A stretch of DNA of 35,577 bases. It comes from a virus. The notes beneath the pieces were generated by a model. The model ran no database searches and was not told the origin of the DNA. It saw only the letters and a list, made by a program, of their open reading frames with translations. Position 1 is the stretch's first letter. Every line of letters begins with the position of its first letter. A program made the position numbers and the translations under genes. Shown here one piece after another: positions 1-6,801 of this stretch. The stretch spans positions 1 through 35,577 of the IMG/VR virus record IMGVR_UViG_3300025759_000290; one strand, 5' to 3'.

Positions 1-145
1 ACCTACTCCCCATACTGCCTGGCAATAGTTTCACTATTGCTTCAAAATTAATGCTCTTGCCACTCACGTCTGCAATAGCAACTTCTAACACTACAATCAC
101 ATGTAGCGGACTAGTCCACCAGAACGACATAAATCCTCTTTGCCT
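1..145. repeat. Terminal direct repeat, left copy
   Basis: The first 145 bases are repeated at 35433-35577 in the same orientation. The only difference is at position 19 (C here, T at 35451). The repeat lies inside a winged-helix gene whose reading frame continues across the join. This is what a circular or concatemeric phage genome looks like when read slightly more than once around; it is not evidence of true physical ends. Confidence 0.95.
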
Positions 146-202
146 TCTACTCTTATAAAACTGATCTCGAACACTTATCATTCTATCTTTTAACTGCTTC
201 AT
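1..202 (-). CDS. Winged-helix DNA-binding protein, 5' part (gene crosses the genome join)
   Basis: This is the N-terminal part of a 121-residue protein whose C-terminal part is at 35269-35577. The ATG at 200-202 follows a GGAGGG Shine-Dalgarno, and it adds 24 residues (starting MKQLKDRMISVRDQ) in front of the internal Met at 128-130 that a linear reading would choose. The body looks like a small winged-helix or MarR-like fold: hydrophobic helices, then a helix-turn-helix around GSRSTVASVLDDYVERGY, then a basic wing. The allele here encodes Gly where the right-hand copy encodes Ser (codon GGC versus AGC). It is followed by a second winged-helix gene at 34831-35268. Its role as repressor, initiator or other regulator is not shown by sequence. 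Confidence 0.75.
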   Translation of the reverse strand, partial: MKQLKDRMISVRDQFYKSRRQRGFMSFWWTSPLHVIVVLEVAIADVSGKSINFEAIVKLLPGSMGSR

Positions 203-232
203 TGTTTTTCACCCTCCACTGAAAAAAATTAA

Positions 233-246
233 GTGAAACGTTTTAC
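233..246. promoter_or_regulatory. Pseudo-palindrome, candidate operator
   Basis: GTGAAACGTTTTAC matches its own reverse complement at 12 of 14 positions, with a perfect AAACGTTT centre. It overlaps the -10 of the putative promoter for the winged-helix gene starting at 202, a position suited to autoregulation. An 8-base palindrome can occur by chance in AT-rich DNA. Confidence 0.35.
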
Positions 247-267
247 TAATATCCGCTTCAATTTCAA
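240..267 (-). promoter_or_regulatory. Putative sigma70-like promoter for the winged-helix pair
   Basis: On the minus strand, TTGAAA (262-267) is followed after 16 bases by TAAAAC (240-245), about 40 bases before the ATG at 202. The -35 is a good match and the -10 is moderate. No other promoter for the two leftward winged-helix genes is evident. Confidence 0.35.
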
Positions 268-312
268 CCCAACTTTATCCATAAATTTTACTGATATTTT
301 TATCCCTGAGAG

Positions 313-330
313 TTGAGCCGAAAGGCTCAA
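313..330. terminator. Stable 7-bp hairpin with a four-base loop
   Basis: TTGAGCC, loop GAAA, GGCTCAA form a perfect 7-bp stem. Read on the plus strand it has a GNRA tetraloop. It sits about 100 bases downstream of the stop of the minus-strand gene at 427-1185, so it may end or protect that long transcript. There is no clean T-run on the minus side (CTCTCAGGGATAAAAA), so intrinsic termination is uncertain. It could instead be part of an origin or a processing site. Confidence 0.45.
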
Positions 331-359
331 TCTCTCTATTAGTCTAGTCTAGGATATAT

Positions 360-428
360 GGCTACCCGTATAGCCAATTATTGGCTACCCATATATACAA
401 TAATTGGCTACCCGTGTATCCAATAGCT
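360..428. repeat. Three tandem 23-bp iteron-like repeats
   Basis: GGCTACCC begins at 360, 383 and 406, an exact 23-base period. Each unit shares GGCTACCCRTRTA followed by an AT-rich tail with CAAT. The first unit also contains a short inverted repeat (GGCTA ... TAGCC). The last unit reaches the stop codon of the gene at 427-1185. The array lies in the largest clean intergenic space of the replication side (203-426), upstream of two winged-helix genes. That layout resembles iteron origins of plasmids or phage-plasmids, but it would equally suit tandem binding sites of a regulator. Confidence 0.8.
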
Positions 429-1185
429 AATCCTCCTCATCTTCAATAATACAAAAAATACCACACTCAAAGTTGTAAGATTTTAAGTCTCTACCTTTTG
501 CATCTACTGGCAATTCTCTCAACGGTATTCTTTTATTTTTATACCTAACTAAGTTAGCTCCTAATTCTTCTGATAGATTTGCTCTTTGCTCAAATACATC
601 TGGAAATGTCTTACGCACTAAGTTCCAATAAGTTGGAGAACTAGCCTTAACACAACCAATACAATTAGCATTAGGATAACCAAAAGAGTATATTTCAGGT
701 AATTTAATTCCAGCATCTAATAAAATATCAAAACACCCTTGCTTGGTTATACCTGCATCAATTAAAACTGTAAGCAAATCATCTCTTTGCGTAAGTTTGA
801 ATCTTTCTGCTCTTTTTTCTTCATCAGCAGTAAAGCCTAAGACAATATAATCAGATTTATTTTTAACTTCCCATATTTGCCTAGCATTTTTCTTTAGATG
901 TAATGTGCATGGCGCTCCAAAGTTGCCAGACATAAATTTTCTCTCTCTCCATACTGTTTCGCATGATTGATCTGGAAACTTGGGGTTAATTGCATATTCA
1001 ATCTCTATACCTAACCACTTTTCAATATCTTTTAAGAATCTTTGATTGTCGTGATGTTCTTCTTTAATAGGATTATTAACAACTCTGATACGATTATTTG
1101 CACCATAAAGCTCAATAGTTTTTTTAGCCGCCACGGCACTTGCCGCACCACAACTAAACCAAACTGTAATATCTTTATCTTTCAT
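427..1185 (-). CDS. PP-loop protein of the PAPS reductase / adenine-nucleotide alpha-hydrolase superfamily
   Basis: The 252-residue protein opens with a beta strand and a PP-loop variant, SCGAAS at residues 11-16, which in this superfamily binds the pyrophosphate of ATP or PAPS. Cysteines come in groups: CTLH near 93, CIGC near 176, and two near the C-terminus (CGIFC). They suggest a redox or metal site. Phage members are usually labelled phosphoadenosine phosphosulfate reductase, but the second Ser/Gly of the classical loop is altered and the substrate is unknown. Sulfur chemistry on nucleotides or nucleic acid is possible. It is the last gene of the leftward DNA-metabolism operon and overlaps the preceding small gene by 11 bases. 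Confidence 0.75.
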   Translation of the reverse strand: MKDKDITVWFSCGAASAVAAKKTIELYGANNRIRVVNNPIKEEHHDNQRFLKDIEKWLGIEIEYAINPKFPDQSCETVWRERKFMSGNFGAPCTLHLKKNARQIWEVKNKSDYIVLGFTADEEKRAERFKLTQRDDLLTVLIDAGITKQGCFDILLDAGIKLPEIYSFGYPNANCIGCVKASSPTYWNLVRKTFPDVFEQRANLSEELGANLVRYKNKRIPLRELPVDAKGRDLKSYNFECGIFCIIEDEED

Positions 1186-1321
1186 CAGTTTTAAGAGCTA
1201 AAATTTCCTTTTTTAATGCCTGTAATTGTTGTTTTCTGTAACGCTCAATCGCTTCAATTAATATTTCATTTTGCTCAATTTGTTTTTTAATCTGGTTAAT
1301 TACTGTTCGAGTTTCACTCAT
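1175..1321 (-). CDS. Small coiled-coil hypothetical protein
   Basis: Forty-eight residues starting MSETRTVINQIKKQ, mostly one predicted amphipathic helix with many Lys, Glu and Gln. The open frame runs further upstream to 1402, but that extension overlaps another gene. The ATG at 1321 has AGGGAGC about eight bases before it and follows the previous stop as TAATATG, so I chose it. It overlaps the PP-loop gene downstream by 11 bases, implying coupled translation. I do not recognise the family. Confidence 0.6.
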   Translation of the reverse strand: MSETRTVINQIKKQIEQNEILIEAIERYRKQQLQALKKEILALKTDER

Positions 1322-1322
1322 A

Positions 1323-1454
1323 TTATTTGCTCCCTTTATCTTTCTTTTTGGTTTCTTTTTTGGTCTTTTTCTTACCAAAAATCCTATCCCAATTATCTTC
1401 AAAAGTTTTCTTATCTATTTGTCTTGGTCGTTGGTCGCTTCCCTTTCCGTTCAT
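1323..1454 (-). CDS. Small conserved phage protein of the MNGKGS type
   Basis: A 43-residue basic protein beginning MNGKGSDQRPRQIDKK and containing FEDNWDRIFGKK, followed by a lysine-rich tail. Short proteins with an MNGKG..RPR start and an F..NWD.IF core occur in many marine and T7-like phages, with no assigned function. An AAGGAGAAAGGAGA purine block directly precedes the ATG. The stop (TAA, 1323-1325) is one base from the next start. It lies between the primase-helicase and the coiled-coil protein, inside the replication operon. Confidence 0.75.
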   Translation of the reverse strand: MNGKGSDQRPRQIDKKTFEDNWDRIFGKKKTKKETKKKDKGSK

Positions 1455-1466
1455 TCTCCTTTCTCC

Positions 1467-3323
1467 TTAATCCCAATCAAAGGATTTATTATTTTCTAAA
1501 ATTTCTAAAACTGCACCACGTCTAACCAACGTCTTAGTTGCATAATCTACGTTTCCAGAATTACTTTTAACTAGACTGGCTTTTACTACCGCCATTCTGT
1601 CAACTGGTATGCCTTGCTCCATGCATATCTTTTCGCAAGTATCGTTATCCGCTAACCACATGGCTATCGCGAAACGAACACTATCTGTAATACTTGATGC
1701 TCCTCTTATCTCAGCACGGTGCGAAAGTGCATCGTCTGAATCATTCGTAAGGGCAGATTTTGCCAAGTGATGAACAGTAAGAGTCGTAACACCTAATCTG
1801 GCACTTATATTTGCACAATAACTACCCCATAACTGGCCAACTTCATTACTTGAACTGATATTTCCAGTAGTAAATGCTTGTAATGGGTCGAATACAACCA
1901 GTTTTAAGTTAGGTATTGTCTTTAATTCCTCTACTAATTCAGTCGCTTGTGATGTTACCCCTTCTTCTCTTAATAATATCATTGGCTCTTTTTGTTCTGG
2001 AATAGGAAATACATAAACATCGTATTCAGATTTAAACCGCAAACCTAATGGGTCTAATGATGCAATCCTTCTGTGTACTTCGCCAAGATCATCTTCAGCT
2101 GCAAAAATTACAGTTGAGCCTTTTTGTTTTATATGTTTACCCCACCAATCACCGCCAGTTGCAATACCTAGAGCTAACTGAATCATTGATAAAGACTTAC
2201 CAACGCCACCAACTGCCGCAATTATTCCTGGTTTACCAAAAGGAATAAAACTATCTACTAACCATTCTATTGGTTTTGGCTCTTCAACCAAGTTACGAAT
2301 AGCATATTGTCTAATATTAAACTTAGACTCTATTAACTCTAACTTAACTTGTTCTAATCCCTTCTCCAAATACAAATCATTGAAGTCACCAATAATAGAA
2401 GGCAATCTGGAAACTGCATTAGTAATACTATTAACTACTTCATTGGCACATTTCTCACCAATCCCAGAGGTATCGTTATCAAGTGCAATAATAAACTTTG
2501 CACCCGTTATAGAACGCAATCTCGTACACGCAGAGACACAGAAATTTGCAGAGAATACCACGGCGACAGGTATGCCTGTAGCTTCGTATATAGAAGCTCC
2601 TGTTGCGTATCCTTCACATAAAATAATCGTTTCTAAACCAGGTAATTCAAATGCTTCACAACCAATAAGAAAAACATTTCCCTTAACTTCCCCACCTCCA
2701 GCAAACTTTTTGCTTCCGTCTGGCATAATGTATTGAAGTGACTTTATTTCTGAAACTAATGTTCCATTATCATTATTTCTTATGATAGAATGCACACCGA
2801 TTAATAGGTTTCCATTAATCGTTTTTAACCCATAATTTTTAATCTTTTTATCTGTGAGATACTTATGCTCTATAACTTCATTCGCACCAGCAAACTTTTC
2901 TTTAACGTATACGGCAACTTGCTCATGTTGTATTTTCTTAGCCTCTTCTCTCCTCTTTTGTGCCTCCTCGAGCTTGGATTGTAATATCCTTTTTTGCTCC
3001 GCAGACATCTCATTAGGATTATAGGAAGTAAACTTGTTCTCTAAATTAGTACGCCAATTACCATAAACGCATACAAAGTTTTGATCTAATTGGTTATAAA
3101 CATAATATCCTGAACGCTCCCCACCTTTATCTGGTCGATGATTCGGCCCAGCACTTACAGGTACTCTAACTAAGTTTCCTGTTGTATCTAAGAAATCAAC
3201 TAATAAACCATGAGAACGCATCTCATTAATTAAATCAGCATTAGATTTACTTGTATTACTAAAGGCATAGTTGTCATCTATAACAACGCCTTTATCTCCA
3301 TAAAATTGCGTTAAGTCAGTCAT
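1467..3323 (-). CDS. Toprim primase / RepA-like hexameric helicase
   Basis: The protein is 618 residues from the chosen ATG at 3323, which overlaps the preceding stop as ATGACTGA; the open frame extends 13 codons further. After an N-terminal region there is a Toprim-like domain with CEG (Glu near 237), ALDND (Asps near 282 and 284) and a GDFND segment near 312. The second half is a RecA-fold helicase with Walker A GGVGKS near 372-377 and a Walker B strand LVVFDPLQAF. The arrangement fits a bifunctional primase-helicase that opens and primes DNA at the fork. No DNA polymerase gene is present, so it would have to hand over to the host replisome. It is the largest gene of the replication operon. 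Confidence 0.85.
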   Translation of the reverse strand: MTDLTQFYGDKGVVIDDNYAFSNTSKSNADLINEMRSHGLLVDFLDTTGNLVRVPVSAGPNHRPDKGGERSGYYVYNQLDQNFVCVYGNWRTNLENKFTSYNPNEMSAEQKRILQSKLEEAQKRREEAKKIQHEQVAVYVKEKFAGANEVIEHKYLTDKKIKNYGLKTINGNLLIGVHSIIRNNDNGTLVSEIKSLQYIMPDGSKKFAGGGEVKGNVFLIGCEAFELPGLETIILCEGYATGASIYEATGIPVAVVFSANFCVSACTRLRSITGAKFIIALDNDTSGIGEKCANEVVNSITNAVSRLPSIIGDFNDLYLEKGLEQVKLELIESKFNIRQYAIRNLVEEPKPIEWLVDSFIPFGKPGIIAAVGGVGKSLSMIQLALGIATGGDWWGKHIKQKGSTVIFAAEDDLGEVHRRIASLDPLGLRFKSEYDVYVFPIPEQKEPMILLREEGVTSQATELVEELKTIPNLKLVVFDPLQAFTTGNISSSNEVGQLWGSYCANISARLGVTTLTVHHLAKSALTNDSDDALSHRAEIRGASSITDSVRFAIAMWLADNDTCEKICMEQGIPVDRMAVVKASLVKSNSGNVDYATKTLVRRGAVLEILENNKSFDWD

Positions 3324-3687
3324 CTGCCTGTGCCTTGGAGTTATTGAGATAACTTGACACAAGCCTTCTTACAAAATCTATCCTATCTTCTTTAGTCCAT
3401 TCATGCAGAACAAAGGAATTATTTTTTTTAGAAACCTCTAGATATGTTGACTTACTATCTTTTAATGCAACAGATAACAGCTCCTCGTTAATCTGTGCGA
3501 AATTTTTAATTTGCTCCATTTTTTTACCTTCTCCAATAAATTTAAGATGTTCATAGCAACAAGCAGCTTTAATTTTGCCGTTGCGAATATGAAGTAAGGG
3601 AGAAGCCAAGCCGTGACAGTATGAACATAAACTTGGCCTCCGATACTTGAGATCATCATTATTAAAAAGGTAAGTCGTCTTCGTCAT
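3316..3687 (-). CDS. Small putative zinc-binding protein
   Basis: The 123-residue protein has CSYC at 21-24 and CCYEH at 43-47, a plausible four-ligand zinc knuckle, followed by a helical C-terminal half. It starts inside the last codons of the SSB-like gene, where the acidic SSB tail is encoded in another frame, and ends 8 bases inside the primase-helicase gene. Its tight placement between SSB and helicase suggests a replication accessory role such as loader or adaptor, but that is inferred from context only. Confidence 0.65.
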   Translation of the reverse strand: MTKTTYLFNNDDLKYRRPSLCSYCHGLASPLLHIRNGKIKAACCYEHLKFIGEGKKMEQIKNFAQINEELLSVALKDSKSTYLEVSKKNNSFVLHEWTKEDRIDFVRRLVSSYLNNSKAQADD

Positions 3688-4150
3688 CTACATCGCTTGG
3701 GAAGATTTCTTCTTTTGGTAATACTTCTTTAGGGTCTACATTTTCTTTAGCAGTTGTAGTTCCGTAAGGTTTCCAACCATTACCAAAGTTATCTGCAATC
3801 TCTAAATAACCTTTCTCACCAACGACAAGTTCACCTTCTACTTTTTTACCCAGAAGTTCATCAGTATTTTTCATTGACGCTACTCCCATTGCATTTAGCA
3901 TTTTAACTAATGACTCTCTGCCTATCTCAACAGGCTTGTCATTGTTATGTGCCATAGTAAAAGCATGACTTACTTTTATTATTTCGCCTTCAACATCAAA
4001 GTGAATCTTCAAAGCCTTCCAACCGTTTCTGCCTTCAATCATTTCTGAGCCAGCATATTCAAAGTTGTATCTTCCAGGCTTTACCTTTTCTCCACCGCCA
4101 GATGTTTCTCCAGCTTCTAATTTATCCAAACCGAATTCTGTTAAATCCAT
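3662..4150 (-). CDS. SSB-like single-stranded DNA-binding protein
   Basis: A 162-residue protein from the ATG at 4150, which has a strong GGAGGT seven bases upstream; the open frame runs nine codons further. It begins MDLTEFGLDKLEAGE, has a beta-rich middle (PGRYNFEYAGSEMIEGRNGWKA) and ends in an acidic tail DDEDDLPF. That tail copies the bacterial SSB tip that recruits partner proteins. The body resembles the phage DUF669 group of SSB substitutes. It lies next to a Sak4-like recombinase and an exonuclease, so it should coat single strands for recombination and replication. Confidence 0.75.
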   Translation of the reverse strand: MDLTEFGLDKLEAGETSGGGEKVKPGRYNFEYAGSEMIEGRNGWKALKIHFDVEGEIIKVSHAFTMAHNNDKPVEIGRESLVKMLNAMGVASMKNTDELLGKKVEGELVVGEKGYLEIADNFGNGWKPYGTTTAKENVDPKEVLPKEEIFPSDVDDEDDLPF

Positions 4151-4188
4151 GTTGTTACCTCCGTAAAAATTTAACAATTAATATTTAA

Positions 4189-4383
4189 TTACCCAGGATC
4201 GTATTCCTCGTAATCATTCGCTCGACTTATTTCTTCTTCAAGTGCGTCAACAACATCTGCTAAGACTCTGTTTGCACCTAACGGGAGAATAAGGTCATCA
4301 TCTCCGTTTTTTTCCATGCAATCTTCAACCAATATTTTGGCTTTCGTTAAAAAGAATATTAGTTTTTCGTTTTGCGTTGCCAT
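4189..4383 (-). CDS. Small acidic hypothetical protein
   Basis: Sixty-four residues, strongly acidic at the C-terminus (EEEISRANDYEEYDPG), with a helical N-terminal half (MATQNEKLIFFLTKAKILVED). Its ATG overlaps the stop of the upstream recombinase gene as TAATG, so it is very likely translated with it. It lies between the recombinase and SSB-like genes. No recognised domain. Confidence 0.6.
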   Translation of the reverse strand: MATQNEKLIFFLTKAKILVEDCMEKNGDDDLILPLGANRVLADVVDALEEEISRANDYEEYDPG

Positions 4384-5165
4384 TACTTCGCTATGAGTTT
4401 ACCGATTTCAGCCCAAGTCTTTTCAGCTCTAACAATAAAGTCATCGCCTTCTTCTACGACTGGTATCTCTTCTGGTAATCCATATCTATTCTTGGCAACC
4501 GCAGCTGGTGATTCAGTTGTCACTAACACCCTGCCAGATTGAACAGTTTTACTTGTCAAACCTTTACTACCTTGAACTTTAACAGTTCCTTTTTTGTAGT
4601 TTAGGAATAAACACATATCACTAGCCTCTAAGACTAATGCACTTGCTGCCTTATGCATTTTTAATTCATGCCTATCGTATGCTTCGGTGCTTGGATCGTG
4701 AAATGCTTTAATTTGGTTATGAGCAATCATAACAACACGCATTTTCTTTTCGTTTCTTAATCTATTAACTAAATCAAGTATCTCTCTCCAATACTTCAAC
4801 GCTTCTGCATAACCACGACCATAACCAAAAGATTCAATCGATGGTTGTTTGTGTGCCTCACAAGTCTTTGCATGAATAAGTGGCTCTAACCAATCTAAAC
4901 TATCAATAACCAAAGTATTGTATTCAAGTTCATCTGCATCAACTAAAGATTTTAGATACCCATAAAAAGTATCGTAGTCTCTTGCTAGTGGAAAGTGAGG
5001 GATGTCTCTGTTGTTAGTTAAGATTCCCAAACCTTCTTCTGTTTGCAAAACAATAGGATTTTTACTTCCTACAGCAAGTGTTGTTTTACCTAGTCCAGAA
5101 GGACCATAGATAATGACAATACTTGGTTTTGCTTTTGCTTTCTTTTGTATTGCTGCTAATGACAT
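4383..5165 (-). CDS. Sak4-like RecA-fold ATPase (AAA_24), single-strand annealing recombinase
   Basis: The 260-residue protein begins with a short basic leader and Walker A GPSGLGKTT at 21-29, followed by a Walker B strand ending LVIDSLDWL (Asp 88) and a histidine-containing strand MRVVMIAHNQIK near 145. This is the layout of phage nucleotide-binding AAA_24 proteins, which include the Sak4 recombinases: short RecA-core proteins that anneal or exchange strands together with a phage SSB. The genome supplies both partners, an SSB-like gene downstream and a RecB-type exonuclease upstream. A dedicated loader function cannot be excluded. Confidence 0.75.
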   Translation of the reverse strand: MSLAAIQKKAKAKPSIVIIYGPSGLGKTTLAVGSKNPIVLQTEEGLGILTNNRDIPHFPLARDYDTFYGYLKSLVDADELEYNTLVIDSLDWLEPLIHAKTCEAHKQPSIESFGYGRGYAEALKYWREILDLVNRLRNEKKMRVVMIAHNQIKAFHDPSTEAYDRHELKMHKAASALVLEASDMCLFLNYKKGTVKVQGSKGLTSKTVQSGRVLVTTESPAAVAKNRYGLPEEIPVVEEGDDFIVRAEKTWAEIGKLIAK

Positions 5166-5461
5166 TAGTTAATCTCCTTAGTGACACCTTCTAACTTCAC
5201 AGGTTTTTTATAAGGCGGTAGTTCTGCTTCTAACTTCTCTAAAGTGTTAGCTACATTTTTTCTAACCGACTCCATGTGATGCACAGTTTTAGTTGCCAGT
5301 TGATAGGCTTCGTTTAACTGTTGCTCTGCTTGCAAGTCTTTACTGATTTCTTCAACCATAGGTCTTGTTCTATCAGTTAAGTCTCTCTCAAATATCTCTC
5401 TTGGGTTTCCGTCTTTATCCGTAAAACTCAAAAGAGGTTGCTCTTTCTTTTCATTTACCAT
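5165..5461 (-). CDS. Hypothetical coiled-coil protein of the recombination cluster
   Basis: Ninety-eight residues starting MVNEKKEQPLLSF. I use the ATG at 5461 because GGAGG lies seven bases before it; a longer open frame to 5566 would overlap the exonuclease almost entirely in its first third. The middle and C-terminal parts are helical (EQQLNEAYQLATKTVHHM, then KNVANTLEKLEAEL). The stop overlaps the recombinase start and the start overlaps the exonuclease end by 11 bases. No known family; a partner of its neighbours is likely. Confidence 0.6.
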   Translation of the reverse strand: MVNEKKEQPLLSFTDKDGNPREIFERDLTDRTRPMVEEISKDLQAEQQLNEAYQLATKTVHHMESVRKNVANTLEKLEAELPPYKKPVKLEGVTKEIN

Positions 5462-6194
5462 TTGTATCCTCCATGGATTTATATGTTTCGCAAACTTCTT
5501 TGTGTGAACAGAATTTGCACCAAGTTCCAGCATTAAAGCTAGGCTCATCACCCATTGCTTCATCACAAGCTGGTTTTAGAATATTCAAACCCCAGTCAAC
5601 TAAGTCGACTGCTTGAATATCCCAAGTTCGTATAGGCCCATCTTTATGAAAGGCTTTTTTGTTTGGTTGTATGATTGTCATTTCTATGACTGTATCTTCG
5701 TTACCCCATCTTGATAGGCAACCTAGGGCGTAGCACATTAGCTGTTCGTTCATCACAACATCTACCGCCCATGCACCAGACTTTAAATCGCCAACGACCA
5801 TTCTATTACCTTCGCCCAGGATAACTGCATCAGCAGTTCCCCAGAGATCATCATTTATATCTGGAGCATTTACTTTTTCTTCTACAAGTAATTTACCGTT
5901 TAGTTCTTCAGTTCTTCTATTAATGTATTCAACATAGATTTCTGCCATGTCGATATCATCTTGCGTGATATCAAAACTAAATCCGTCAACATCTACCGTT
6001 CTACCAAGATAGTAGTCTGATAATGTAATTCCATCTAATCTGTTTTTAAGCAAGGCTTCTACCATTTCGTGAGTAGAAGTACCTCTAGCTGCTGCCATGC
6101 TACCTTTACGTTCCGCAGCTGCGTTTATCTTTGCACTAGCTGGACATCTAATAATTCTATTAATGCTACTGGGTGACAATATCGCGTGTGACAA
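5451..6194 (-). CDS. RecB/Cas4-like PD-(D/E)XK exonuclease with Fe-S cysteines (DUF2800)
   Basis: The 247-residue protein carries D122 (GTAD), D136-L-K138 (VVGDLKSG) and Q151...Y155 (EQLMCYA), the nuclease core and QxxxY motif of RecB-type enzymes. Four cysteines, C17 near the N-terminus and C226, C229, C235 near the C-terminus, are placed as in the iron-sulfur staple of AddB and Cas4. The start is TTG at 6192-6194, supported by GAGGAG seven bases upstream. It overlaps the upstream resolvase-like gene by 29 bases. It should produce single-stranded ends for the Sak4-like ATPase and SSB. Confidence 0.8.
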   Translation of the reverse strand: MSHAILSPSSINRIIRCPASAKINAAAERKGSMAAARGTSTHEMVEALLKNRLDGITLSDYYLGRTVDVDGFSFDITQDDIDMAEIYVEYINRRTEELNGKLLVEEKVNAPDINDDLWGTADAVILGEGNRMVVGDLKSGAWAVDVVMNEQLMCYALGCLSRWGNEDTVIEMTIIQPNKKAFHKDGPIRTWDIQAVDLVDWGLNILKPACDEAMGDEPSFNAGTWCKFCSHKEVCETYKSMEDTNGK

Positions 6195-6588
6195 GTCCGT
6201 ACTCCTCTCTGATTAGTGCTGCAAATAGTTCCGTAGAAATATTCATAGCAATATTAAAATCTTCCATTTCAAATAAATTGTTTTTGATGGCGTAAGTGTT
6301 TGCAATCATTACACGCCAGTCTGATCTATCAGCTCTAAACCATAAGCATGGCAAGAGTCTTACCTTCTTTGCTTGTGTGGTTGTTTGTTCCCAGAAGTTT
6401 TTTAAGTCTCCTGGTGTTATAACTTTTCTTCTTTTAACTTCGATTGCAAAACCATCTAAGCCAAGTAGGTCGTGACCACCGCCGAATGTTTGTGAGTAGT
6501 TTACTTCTAATTGGATACCTAAAAGTTCTTTGATTTCATCAATGACCTCTCGTTCTCCACGCCTACCTTTATTTCTAGCGTTGACCAA
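6166..6588 (-). CDS. Holliday-junction-resolvase-like PD-(D/E)XK nuclease
   Basis: A 140-residue protein beginning with a basic, Glu-containing helix (NARNKGRRGEREV), then GGHD (Asp 40) and GFAIEVKRRK (Glu 50, Lys 52). This E...D...ExK order matches Hjc-like resolvases. The product would cut branched DNA arising from recombination or replication before packaging. It follows the Xis-like gene with a one-base gap and overlaps the exonuclease. Function as a resolvase rather than another structure-specific endonuclease is inferred. Confidence 0.7.
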   Translation of the reverse strand: MVNARNKGRRGEREVIDEIKELLGIQLEVNYSQTFGGGHDLLGLDGFAIEVKRRKVITPGDLKNFWEQTTTQAKKVRLLPCLWFRADRSDWRVMIANTYAIKNNLFEMEDFNIAMNISTELFAALIREEYGLVTRDIVTQ

Positions 6589-6589
6589 G

Positions 6590-6772
6590 TTACTCTCCGA
6601 CTTGTGATGATTCTTCTAGCTTTTTGATTTCCTCGAACTTGTATCTAACTTGACCGCCTAACTTTACATACGATGGTCCTTTGCCATGTGAACGCCAGTT
6701 CTCTAAAGTTCTTGGAGACATTCCCCAACGCTCAGCAAGTTCGTTTTGATTTAAAAATATTTTTTCTTCCAT
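6590..6772 (-). CDS. AlpA/Xis-like helix-turn-helix protein, probable excisionase
   Basis: Sixty residues with the MerR-type winged-helix signature of excisionases: LNQNELAERWGMSPRTLENWRSHGKGPSYVKLGGQVRYKFEEI in short form, i.e. LAERWGMSPRTLENW as helix-turn-helix and VRYKFEEIKKL as the wing end. It is the first gene of the leftward operon, about 430 bases past the integrase stop, so a recombination directionality role is reasonable. AlpA-like proteins can also be transcription regulators, and here it would head the replication operon. Confidence 0.7.
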   Translation of the reverse strand: MEEKIFLNQNELAERWGMSPRTLENWRSHGKGPSYVKLGGQVRYKFEEIKKLEESSQVGE

Positions 6773-6801
6773 GTTATTACCTATTACTTCGTGATTGTGA
6801 T

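Noticed and set aside
1-145. True physical terminal repeats like those of T7
   Set aside because: The repeat cuts a gene in mid-frame and its ends carry no packaging-like features; over-reading of a circle is simpler.
360-428. CRISPR array
   Set aside because: The three units are contiguous with a 23-base period and no unique spacers; there are no cas genes.
1322-1402. N-terminal extension of the coiled-coil gene at 1175
   Set aside because: It would lie wholly over the 43-residue MNGKGS gene; the ATG at 1321 has the proper Shine-Dalgarno.
2380-2736. Plus-strand 118-residue protein inside the primase-helicase
   Set aside because: Antisense to the Toprim domain; no ribosome site and no neighbouring plus-strand genes.
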